DNA of 5,515 nt from Thermoplasmata archaeon (GCA_008297795.1 VBQP01000060.1:1-5515); one strand, 5' to 3'; shown: positions 1-5,515, counted from the stretch's first letter. Notes: generated by a model from the sequence alone, not told the origin. A program made the numbers and translations.

Positions 1-2
1 GT

Positions 3-296
3 TTTACGTTTAAACATTTCTCTGAGGGAGACACATACAGGAAAAGCAATCTGACGGTAATCGTAGAAGTCCTGCGAAACCACTACAAGCCGATTGAAGG
101 GGCTACTGTAACCATATATGGCTATGGTGGTATCGATACAAACAAAACAGGGAAAAATGGGCTTGCAACCATTAAACTACAAATTGACCCGTCCTGGCAC
201 GGAGACACTCCTCAGGGATATCTTTCAATGACCGTTACAAAAGGCGGCTACGACGCCGAGGTATTGCCCAAGGCAATAGGGATTTTTTATGAATGA
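3..296 (+). CDS. C-terminal part of a probable secreted/surface protein with a carboxypeptidase-regulatory-like (Ig-like) beta-sandwich domain, 5'-partial
   Basis: An open frame runs from the window edge to a TGA at 294-296, giving 97 residues with no in-frame stop and no convincing start, so this is the 3' end of a longer gene. The visible part is rich in beta strand. It contains a PIEGATVTIYGYGG stretch (residues 30-43), then a T-N-K-T-G-K-N-G-L-A-T turn and strand, then a strand reading LSMTVTKGGY (74-83). This order (peptide made variable by 'EGATV', a 'T..G.NG.A' turn, and a 'VTK.GY' strand) is typical of carboxypeptidase-regulatory-like or transthyretin-like domains. Such domains are common as repeats or C-terminal modules of archaeal secreted proteases and surface proteins. 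The catalytic or anchoring part lies outside the window, so the overall function is unknown. No membrane anchor follows the domain. Extracellular location is inferred from the domain type only. Confidence 0.72.
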   Translation, partial: FTFKHFSEGDTYRKSNLTVIVEVLRNHYKPIEGATVTIYGYGGIDTNKTGKNGLATIKLQIDPSWHGDTPQGYLSMTVTKGGYDAEVLPKAIGIFYE

Positions 297-309
297 TAGC
301 ATGCTATCA
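294..309. repeat. Perfect 16-base palindrome overlapping the stop codon of the first gene
   Basis: Bases 294-309 read TGATAGCATGCTATCA, which equals its own reverse complement with no mismatch or spacer. The first three bases are the stop codon of the upstream gene. It could be a dimeric protein-binding site or a short 3'-end element; an uninterrupted palindrome can form a cruciform but makes a poor RNA hairpin because it has no loop. No poly-T tract follows it, so it does not look like a bacterial-type terminator. The function is unknown. Confidence 0.6.
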
Positions 310-421
310 ACCTCACAGCCAGATATATTATTAGCAATACAACCATAACAATAAGAAAGACTTTTCCGCAAATTAAAAGGTAAGGACACTCTCTTAATTG
401 CTCAACACATCAGTAACTGGC

Positions 422-435
422 AAAATATTAAATAT
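422..435 (+). promoter_or_regulatory. Candidate archaeal TATA box for the DUF1614-helicase operon
   Basis: The 14 bases at 422-435 are all A or T (AAAATATTAAATAT) in an otherwise mixed stretch. Their centre is about 26 bases before the ATG at 455, the usual distance from an archaeal TATA box to its transcription start. No GGAGG-like ribosome site precedes that ATG, so a leaderless or nearly leaderless transcript starting at or close to 455 is the simplest reading. The assignment rests on composition and spacing only. Confidence 0.45.
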
Positions 436-454
436 CTGGGCTGTTAGCGGATTA

Positions 455-1126
455 ATGGAATTCAAGCCGCCTTTCGGCATATTCTTTCTGCTAATAGCAC
501 TGCCATTGTTAGTGATGATGGTCGCATTCCTCTTTGTAGGAATGATAAACCAGGCATTCCAGCAACTCGGCATTCCTCCGCCGATTGCTGTCCTCCTTCT
601 TTTTGCCGTTTTATTTGGAAGTTTTATCAACATTCCTGTTTATGAGATAAAAGGCATGAAGGATTACTACACACATGATGCATTTCTTCGTGAAGAAATA
701 AGGATGTTCTCAGAGGGAAAAACAACGGTGAGCATGAATCTGGGCGGGGCAGTCATACCACTCATAATATCCATTTTTGCAATTTTGAAAATGAACGGTG
801 CATATCTGCCCCTCATATTTTCCACTGTACTGGTCGCACTTGTATGCTACAGAATAGCAAAACCTGTTAAGGGTGTTGGGATAGCAGTGCCTGCATTCAT
901 TCCCCCTGTAATCGCATCTCTTACAGCGCTGGTGGTTGCACCTCACAATGCGGTTTCAGTCGCTTTTGTTTCAGGAGTTCTCGGAGTTCTCATAGGCGCT
1001 GATCTGATGAATATACGGAAGGTGGAAAAAGCAGGTGTGCCAATGATATCGATAGGGGGGGCTGGCACATTTGACGGCATATTTTTGACAGGCGTGCTGG
1101 CGGTAATGCTGGTAGCGATAACATGA
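455..1126 (+). CDS. DUF1614 family polytopic membrane protein
   Basis: This 223-residue protein is almost entirely hydrophobic, with about seven predicted membrane segments near residues 8-30, 42-62, 96-113, 116-135, 142-162, 166-185 and 204-222. A soluble loop at about 63-95 is rich in charged residues. The motif GSFINIPVYEI (55-65), a GG pair at 97-98, IGADLMNIRK (180-189) and the ending SIGGAGTFDGIFLTG (199-213) match what I know of DUF1614 proteins, which occur in many euryarchaea and some bacteria and have no established function. I chose ATG 455 because family members begin just before a PPFG-type motif and because a TATA-like element lies 26 bases upstream. The frame stays open back to a TTG at 398, directly after a stop codon, so a longer 242-residue form is possible. 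The stop codon overlaps the start of the helicase gene (ATGA at 1123-1126), which indicates co-transcription and probable translational coupling. Aspartates 183 and 207 lie in or beside the last membrane segments. Confidence 0.85.
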   Translation: MEFKPPFGIFFLLIALPLLVMMVAFLFVGMINQAFQQLGIPPPIAVLLLFAVLFGSFINIPVYEIKGMKDYYTHDAFLREEIRMFSEGKTTVSMNLGGAVIPLIISIFAILKMNGAYLPLIFSTVLVALVCYRIAKPVKGVGIAVPAFIPPVIASLTALVVAPHNAVSVAFVSGVLGVLIGADLMNIRKVEKAGVPMISIGGAGTFDGIFLTGVLAVMLVAIT

Positions 1127-3789
1127 ATGGAATAAAACTCAATCCGAGATTGCAGCAAATTATAAGGGAAGAAGGACTTGAGGAGTTGACATCGCCCCAG
1201 TTGAAAGCAATTCCAGAAATACTGAAAGGTAATAACTGCCTTCTTATAGCACCGACAGGCATGGGAAAGACAGAGGCGGCGCTGCTGCCCATTTTCAATA
1301 TGTTTCTCAATAGAGGAAAAGCAGAAGGCACAAGCATAATATACATAACTCCTCTCCGCGCCCTCAACCGCGACATGCTTCGCCGCACCCTTTCATGGGG
1401 AAAGAAACTGGACATAGACATTGCTGTCCGCCATGGAGACACCACAAAGAAGGAGAGAAGGAAGCAGTCACTACACCCGCCCGACATGCTTATAACAACG
1501 CCCGAAACATTGCAGATACTTTTTACAGGAAAAAATCTGAGAGAGAGTTTGAAGGACGTGAAATGGGTGGTGGTGGACGAAATCCATGAACTGGCGGGGG
1601 AGGAGAGGGGGGCACAACTTGCAGTTGCCCTTGAAAGGTTGAAAGAAATTGCAGGGAATTTCCAGAGAGTTGGGCTTTCTGCGACTGTTGGCACGCCTGC
1701 AGATATTGCAAAATTCTTTGGAGGGGGAGAGGAGGTGGAGATAATAGAGGAAAATGTGGGCAAGGAGATGGAGATAGAGGTGAAATTCGTTGATATTACA
1801 GAGGATGGCAGAAAAATAGCGGCAGAACTTGGATGCGACGCCGTGTCTGGTTCTGTTGTAAAGGTCGCTGGCGAGATGATTGAAAGCCATGAATCTGTTC
1901 TTCTTTTTGTGAACACGAGAGATACCGCCGAACTGCTTGCTGCCCATCTTCATGAAATGGGCCTGCCGATAGAGATACACCACGGCTCTCTTTCGAGAGA
2001 GGCGAGAATAGAGGCAGAGGAAAAATTCAAGGAAGGAAAGGTCAAAGCACTCATATGCACCTCTTCACTGGAACTTGGAATAGATGTGGGCAGTACTGAT
2101 TTCGTGATTCAATACAACTCCCCGCGCCAGGTTACGAGAATAGTGCAGCGTGTGGGAAGGAGCGGGCATTATGCAGGAGGGGTGGCAAGAGGGGTCATAC
2201 TTGCAACAAATACAGAGGATTTTGCAGAGAGCATGGTTATCGCGAGAAGGGCTGTGAACGGCGAACTTGAAAAGACAAGGATAAGAGATAGCCCGCTTGC
2301 GGTACTTGCAAATCAGATACTTGCCATTGCGATGGAATACGGGAAAATAGAGGGTGAGAGAGTTTACGGAATGATAAAGAGAGCATATCCATTCAGAAAT
2401 CTGGATATGGACACTTTCAGGGAAGTGCTGAGCCAGCTCGAAGGGCAGAGGGTGATATGGTCTGATGGCATTACTATCGGCAGAAAAAGGAAGACCAGAG
2501 ACTACTTTTTTGAGAACATATCCATGATACCTGATGAGAAAAGCGTTGATGTTTACGACATATCCTCAAACAGGAAAATAGGCAAACTGGATGAAAGTTT
2601 TGTCATAGACTACTGCACGCCGGGAGCAAAATTTATCATGAAGGGCAGGGCATGGGAAGTGGTCAAAAACGAGGAAAAACTGGTAGTATCCCCGGCAAGG
2701 AAAACATACATGGTTCCGGACTGGGCAGGGGAAGAGATTCCCGTCCCATTCGAGGTGGCGCAGGAGGTGGGGAGGGCGAGGCGGCTGGCGGCTGAAGGAA
2801 ATGCAGGCAACGAAATAATCGAAAGAGAGGTGAAGGAGCAGATTGAAAAGGGTTTTGTCATGCCCACAGACAAACTAATAACAATAGAATGGGGAGACGG
2901 AACGGTTTACATAAATACGCATTTTGGCTCAATGACAAACGAAGCCGTCGGGCGACTGATTGCTGCCCTTCTTGCTCAGCGGCTTGGGGAGAGCATTGCA
3001 GTTGACAGCGATGCATACCGCATATATCTCAGAAGTTCACATCCGCTGAATCTGGAGATGGTGAAGGAGGTCATGCTCTCAACAAATCCCGATGCAATAG
3101 AAGATATTATGAGAGTCGTGCTGAAAAACAGCACATTCATAAAATGGGAGATGGTGAAAGTTGCGAGAAAATTTGGTGTGCTCAGTAAGGATGTTGACAG
3201 CAAAAAACTTTCCCTGGAGAGGATAATGGAGGTTTTCGAAGGGCTGCCTCTTGTGAGGGAGGTCGTGGAAAGGGTCATATGGGAGAAAATGGACATGGAG
3301 CATGCAAAACATGTTCTCAAAAAAATTCAGGATGGGAGCATAGCAATAAAAATTCAGGGTTTGTCTCCTTTTTCGCTTCAGGGAGAGAAAATAAAGGGTG
3401 AGATTTTCCGCCCTGCTGGATTTGACCCTGCAATACTTTCATCCCTCAAAAAAAGGTTGATGGAGACGCGCATCACTTTAAAATGCATGAACTGCTCATA
3501 TGAGTGGAATACCACTGTGGAAAGGGCAGAGGCGTCATGCCCCAGATGCAGGGGAAGAATGGTCGCTGTTTCCAAGGGAGAGAAAATAAAGGGGAGAAAG
3601 GTGTCTGTTAAAAGCGCATCTCTCGTTGCCTCCTACGGAAAAAGGGCAATTGTTGTAATGGCAGGTTATGGCATAGGGCCTGATACTGCTGCAAGAATTC
3701 TGGGAACACAGAAGGAAGGGGATGAACTTCTCAAGGAGATACTCAAGGCAGAGATAAACTATTCCCGCACACGTCAATTCTGGGATTAA
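1123..3789 (+). CDS. Lhr-like superfamily 2 ATP-dependent DNA/RNA helicase with C-terminal zinc finger
   Basis: This 888-residue protein carries the full SF2 helicase set: motif I APTGMGKT (43-50), Ia TPLRALN (76-82), Ib TTPETL (125-130), motif II DEIH (152-155), III SAT (186-188), IV LFVNTRDT (261-268), V TSSLELGIDVG (313-323) and VI QRVGRSGHYAG (342-352). The two RecA-like domains fill about residues 1-375. The spacing, the DEIH box and the QRVGRSGH motif fit the Lhr group (COG1201). After them come a probable winged helix (about 380-470), a beta-rich module (about 470-535) and a long helical region. Near the C terminus four cysteines (C788, C791, C806, C809; CxxC-14-CxxC) form a likely zinc finger, followed by GYGIGPDTAARILG (848-861), which resembles a helix-hairpin-helix. 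Lhr proteins unwind DNA or RNA-DNA hybrids and are linked to repair or RNA metabolism; which applies here cannot be seen, nor can the archaeal aLhr1/aLhr2 subgroup be assigned with certainty. The ATG start overlaps the upstream stop by four bases, with no strong ribosome site of its own. Confidence 0.93.
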   Translation: MNGIKLNPRLQQIIREEGLEELTSPQLKAIPEILKGNNCLLIAPTGMGKTEAALLPIFNMFLNRGKAEGTSIIYITPLRALNRDMLRRTLSWGKKLDIDIAVRHGDTTKKERRKQSLHPPDMLITTPETLQILFTGKNLRESLKDVKWVVVDEIHELAGEERGAQLAVALERLKEIAGNFQRVGLSATVGTPADIAKFFGGGEEVEIIEENVGKEMEIEVKFVDITEDGRKIAAELGCDAVSGSVVKVAGEMIESHESVLLFVNTRDTAELLAAHLHEMGLPIEIHHGSLSREARIEAEEKFKEGKVKALICTSSLELGIDVGSTDFVIQYNSPRQVTRIVQRVGRSGHYAGGVARGVILATNTEDFAESMVIARRAVNGELEKTRIRDSPLAVLANQILAIAMEYGKIEGERVYGMIKRAYPFRNLDMDTFREVLSQLEGQRVIWSDGITIGRKRKTRDYFFENISMIPDEKSVDVYDISSNRKIGKLDESFVIDYCTPGAKFIMKGRAWEVVKNEEKLVVSPARKTYMVPDWAGEEIPVPFEVAQEVGRARRLAAEGNAGNEIIEREVKEQIEKGFVMPTDKLITIEWGDGTVYINTHFGSMTNEAVGRLIAALLAQRLGESIAVDSDAYRIYLRSSHPLNLEMVKEVMLSTNPDAIEDIMRVVLKNSTFIKWEMVKVARKFGVLSKDVDSKKLSLERIMEVFEGLPLVREVVERVIWEKMDMEHAKHVLKKIQDGSIAIKIQGLSPFSLQGEKIKGEIFRPAGFDPAILSSLKKRLMETRITLKCMNCSYEWNTTVERAEASCPRCRGRMVAVSKGEKIKGRKVSVKSASLVASYGKRAIVVMAGYGIGPDTAARILGTQKEGDELLKEILKAEINYSRTRQFWD

Positions 3790-3792
3790 CGG

Positions 3793-3800
3793 TTATAAAC
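3793..3800 (+). promoter_or_regulatory. Candidate TATA box for the PPC/DUF296 gene
   Basis: TTATAAAC at 3793-3800 is a good archaeal TATA-type element, centred about 24-25 bases before the ATG at 3821. It lies just after the helicase stop codon, in the 31-base gap. No Shine-Dalgarno sequence occurs between it and the ATG, which suggests a leaderless message. Read-through from the helicase operon could also supply transcript. Confidence 0.55.
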
Positions 3801-3820
3801 CTGTTTTGTTTAACATATGC

Positions 3821-4237
3821 ATGCAGTCAAAGGAAGGGAATCTTATCGCAGCAAAGTTTGTCGAGGGCCAGGCAATAAAAAATATTGAGAAACTGGCAGA
3901 GAAACATGGAATTCAATCGGCGGTGATTGTTTCGGGAATAGGTATGCTGAAAGATGCAGTTATTGGCTACTTCAACGGAAAGGAATATGTCAGGGAAAAA
4001 TTGAAAGAGCCAGCAGAACTTGTATCGATGCAGGGCAACATAGGCAGAGATGCAGAAGGCAACGTCATATGCCACATCCATGTTGCGCTCGCAACTTCCA
4101 GCCATAGCCTTGTCGGAGGGCATCTGCTGGGAGGGGAGGTCAATGTTGTGAATGAAATATTCATTCAGCGTCTTGAGAACATAAAGATACTAAGGAAAAA
4201 GAATGCGGACGGACTTATGGAAATGCACATTGAATGA
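3821..4237 (+). CDS. PPC domain (DUF296) protein, possible DNA-binding protein
   Basis: This 138-residue protein is a single PPC/DUF296 domain, the family's normal length in archaea and bacteria. Recognisable parts are VIVSGIGMLKDAVIGYF (35-51), the alternating-histidine strand CHIHVAL (84-90), H95, and GGHLLGGEVN (99-108) followed by a long strand to residue 115. H85, H87, H95 and H101 cluster as in prokaryotic PPC proteins, where histidines bind a metal, probably zinc, in a trimer. The plant relatives (AHL proteins) bind DNA through an AT-hook next to this domain; no AT-hook is present here, so DNA binding is inferred from the family name and is not shown. The frame could begin at a TTG at 3806, but ATG 3821 is preferred because it gives the standard N terminus and sits the right distance from the TATA element. 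The gene follows the helicase by 31 bases, and its stop touches that of pdaD on the other strand. Confidence 0.88.
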   Translation: MQSKEGNLIAAKFVEGQAIKNIEKLAEKHGIQSAVIVSGIGMLKDAVIGYFNGKEYVREKLKEPAELVSMQGNIGRDAEGNVICHIHVALATSSHSLVGGHLLGGEVNVVNEIFIQRLENIKILRKKNADGLMEMHIE

Positions 4238-4801
4238 TTACTCGTCCATCACAAAGATTGCCGCAGCAACTACCGTCGTCCATCTGCCGTGCTTATCGCC
4301 CCTTGCAGACTTCGTTATGTTTCTGGAACGGACAATGCGCCCGCTCATACGGTATTCCTGCTTTCTCTCGTCCCATGCCTTCTCGGGGTCAAATTCAAGG
4401 CCCAGGGTGGTGGCAAGCATCGTGGCAGCAAGGTCTTCAGCATAATCCCCTGCCTTTTTTGCCGTCTCGCCATAACTGTGGTATTCTGACAGATAACCGT
4501 AAAGATTCCTGTCCTTTGGAAGGGCAAGGCCTATCGAGGCAGCAACAAGACGGTTGGGCTCATTTGTCGAATTTTTAGCCATTACGCAGAAAGTTATGCC
4601 CCCTGGCTTTATGTATTTCTTTCCCTCGCTGGCAGATATTATCTTGCAGTTTGGAGGAGCAATGCTTGAAACCTCCACAAGATTGCATGAGGCTATACCT
4701 GCATCTCTCAATGCAAGTTCGAATGACTGCAACTTATCCTTATGCCTTCCCACTCCTTTAGTAAGAAACAGCTTCTTTGGTATCATAAGGGAGTATTGCA
4801 T
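4238..4801 (-). CDS. pdaD: Pyruvoyl-dependent arginine decarboxylase (proenzyme)
   Basis: The 187-residue product matches archaeal PdaD along its whole length. It decarboxylates L-arginine to agmatine, the first step of archaeal polyamine synthesis and the source of agmatine for agmatidine in tRNA-Ile2. The proenzyme cleaves itself in the [10 protein letters not shown] motif (41-50): the bond between S45 and S46 breaks and S46 becomes the pyruvoyl group, giving a beta chain of about 45 residues and an alpha chain of about 142. The [12 protein letters not shown] segment (102-113) probably supplies the catalytic glutamate, with E106 as candidate. The C-terminal [19 protein letters not shown] and [10 protein letters not shown] stretches are also typical. 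The length is normal (the family is about 150-190 residues) and both serines are intact, so the enzyme should be active. The ATG at 4799-4801 is 24 bases after the stop of the CCG gene, so the two may form an operon, although a TATA-like box overlaps that stop. No ribosome site precedes the ATG. Confidence 0.95.
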   Translation of the reverse strand: MQYSLMIPKKLFLTKGVGRHKDKLQSFELALRDAGIASCNLVEVSSIAPPNCKIISASEGKKYIKPGGITFCVMAKNSTNEPNRLVAASIGLALPKDRNLYGYLSEYHSYGETAKKAGDYAEDLAATMLATTLGLEFDPEKAWDERKQEYRMSGRIVRSRNITKSARGDKHGRWTTVVAAAIFVMDE

Positions 4802-4822
4802 TTTGGATAATAAAACTTATTG

Positions 4823-4830
4823 CAATTAAA
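4823..4830 (-). promoter_or_regulatory. Weak candidate TATA box for pdaD
   Basis: Read on the minus strand, 4830-4823 is TTTAATTG, centred about 25-26 bases before the pdaD ATG, the same spacing as the other two candidates in this window. It overlaps the stop codon of the upstream CCG gene (4826-4828). The match to an archaeal TATA box is only fair, and the two genes may instead share one transcript. Confidence 0.3.
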
Positions 4831-5515
4831 GGCATCTGTCAAGGAGTTCAACAATGTCAATCACATTTCCGTATTTTTTGAGTTGATGATAGCAGTGGGG
4901 CGATGCTGTGACAATCGTTGCATTCTTTTCTCTCGCTTCCTCAACAATCCTTTCAGCCATCTTTCCTGCCATATCAGGGAAAGCGGCGCTGAACGCAAGG
5001 TCGCCGCCGCAGCACTGCGCCAGTTCTTCATGCTGTTCGAATTCCACAAAGCCACCCATCATTTCAAGCAGTTTTCTCGGCGCTTCGTATATGCCAAGTT
5101 TTCTTCCAAGCACTGATGAATCATGATAAATCAGTTTCATATCTGCATCTTTGAGAGTCAAATCCATTCCTGCCAGAAATTGTGATATATGCATTATTTC
5201 AAATTTTTTGTTTAGCGGAAGGAACGACTGCATGCAACTCGGGCATGAAAAAACAATTTTTTTAATGCCCTTTTCCTCCAGCTCCTTTTCTATCTTCCCC
5301 AACTGTTCATTTTCCCTTCCTATCATCTCAACAGGATTACCGCAGCATGTGCCATCTATCAATTCAACATTCATCCCTATTTTTCCGAAAATGGAAAGCG
5401 CTGCCTTCTTCAATCCCTCTTCCTTATAATTTTCCATGCATCCTGCAAAATATGCAATTTCAGTATTTTCCGCTTCCACTCCCCTTTGCTCATTCTTTCT
5501 GCTTTCACTTTCCAT
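4826..5515 (-). CDS. HdrD/HdrB-like protein with two cysteine-rich (CCG) domains, probably 5'-partial
   Basis: The 229 visible residues contain two CCG domains (PF02754 type). The first is complete: C26, C57-C58 in TCCGNP, and C91/C94 in SCPSC, the pattern that holds a noncubane 4Fe-4S cluster in heterodisulfide reductase. The second keeps C168-C169 in QCCGG and C208, but the usual HDPC is HDSS (S133-S134) and the usual CPxC is SPHC (S205), so two ligands are missing. Relatives include HdrB, HdrD, GlpC, LutA and other Fe-S oxidoreductases (COG0247), which pass electrons to or from thiols, quinones or lactate. The substrate here cannot be told. HdrD- and GlpC-type proteins usually have an N-terminal domain with two 4Fe-4S clusters before the first CCG domain. 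None is visible, and the ATG lies exactly on the window edge, so the true start may be further upstream. The charged first 19 residues look like the linker that follows such a ferredoxin domain. A stand-alone short form remains possible. pdaD follows 24 bases downstream. Confidence 0.83.
   Translation of the reverse strand: MESESRKNEQRGVEAENTEIAYFAGCMENYKEEGLKKAALSIFGKIGMNVELIDGTCCGNPVEMIGRENEQLGKIEKELEEKGIKKIVFSCPSCMQSFLPLNKKFEIMHISQFLAGMDLTLKDADMKLIYHDSSVLGRKLGIYEAPRKLLEMMGGFVEFEQHEELAQCCGGDLAFSAAFPDMAGKMAERIVEEAREKNATIVTASPHCYHQLKKYGNVIDIVELLDRCL

Noticed and set aside
398..454. TTG at 398 as start of the DUF1614 protein
   Set aside because: It is simply the first start-like codon after a stop. 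The added 19 residues are not typical of the family, and they would place the AT-rich TATA-like box inside the gene.
1055..1061. Run of seven G as a possible phase-variable tract in the DUF1614 gene
   Set aside because: It encodes the conserved I-G-G-A of the family motif, and a single G7 run is weak evidence for slippage. The frame is intact.
990..1916. A 308-codon open frame on the minus strand across the DUF1614-helicase junction
   Set aside because: Its translation is a low-complexity Ser/Pro/Leu/Phe-rich string with no domain, and it lies opposite two well-supported genes. It arises from the purine-rich coding strand of the helicase.
3804..3811. T-rich stretch after the helicase as a transcription terminator
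   Set aside because: TTTTGTTT is short and lies between the TATA box and start of the next gene. T-rich archaeal terminators are usually longer, so it was not listed as a feature.
3806..3820. TTG at 3806 as start of the PPC protein
   Set aside because: It lies only about 10 bases from the TATA element and adds five residues with no family support; ATG 3821 fits better.
4809..4826. Small hairpin (AATAA-AAC-TTATT) and the palindrome ATTGCAAT in the gap before pdaD
   Set aside because: Short AT-rich inverted repeats like these are expected by chance in a 24-base AT-rich gap.
4820..5116. Plus-strand open frames opposite the CCG gene and pdaD (for example 4820-5116, 4554-4829 and 4234-4578)
   Set aside because: They have no recognisable domain and lie fully or mostly antisense to well-supported genes, so they are shadows.
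1..5515. CRISPR arrays, transposons, tRNA or rRNA genes, toxin-antitoxin or other defence modules
   Set aside because: I searched by eye on both strands and saw no regular repeats, transposase motifs, tRNA-like cloverleaf or defence-gene domains. The helicase is not accompanied by nuclease or methylase genes in this window.

Overview
The window looks like a piece of an archaeal chromosome, most likely a euryarchaeote and possibly a Thermoplasmata-type lineage. The evidence is the gene content: a pyruvoyl-dependent arginine decarboxylase (PdaD), a DUF1614 membrane protein, an Lhr-type helicase with a C-terminal zinc finger, a stand-alone PPC/DUF296 protein and an HdrD/HdrB-like cysteine-rich protein. 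AT-rich TATA-like boxes also sit about 24-27 bases before three of the start codons, with no Shine-Dalgarno sequence, which fits leaderless archaeal transcripts. The exact lineage cannot be fixed from this sequence alone.

Layout, left to right. (1) Positions 3-296, + strand: the last 97 codons of a probably secreted or surface protein ending in a beta-sandwich repeat domain. (2) Positions 297-454: a non-coding gap that starts in a perfect 16-base palindrome overlapping the stop codon and ends in a TATA-like element. (3) Positions 455-1126, +: a seven-helix DUF1614 membrane protein. (4) Positions 1123-3789, +: an 888-residue Lhr-like superfamily 2 helicase whose start overlaps the previous stop by four bases (ATGA). 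(5) Positions 3821-4237, +: a 138-residue PPC/DUF296 protein with its own TATA box. (6) Positions 4238-4801, -: PdaD, convergent with the PPC gene and touching it stop to stop. (7) Positions 4826-5515, -: a protein with two CCG (cysteine-rich) domains, lying 24 bases upstream of pdaD and reaching the window edge.

How the genes may work together. The DUF1614 and helicase genes are very probably co-transcribed and translationally coupled; the PPC gene may be read through from them or started separately. PdaD makes agmatine from arginine for polyamine synthesis and archaeal tRNA-Ile2 modification. The CCG protein belongs to the heterodisulfide reductase-like redox family and may share a transcript with pdaD.

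I see no CRISPR array, transposase, tRNA, rRNA or recognisable defence system. The points most worth a second look are the cysteine losses in the second CCG domain, the coupling of an uncharacterised membrane protein to a helicase, the zinc-finger plus helix-hairpin-helix-like tail of that helicase, and the zero-gap convergent gene pair.
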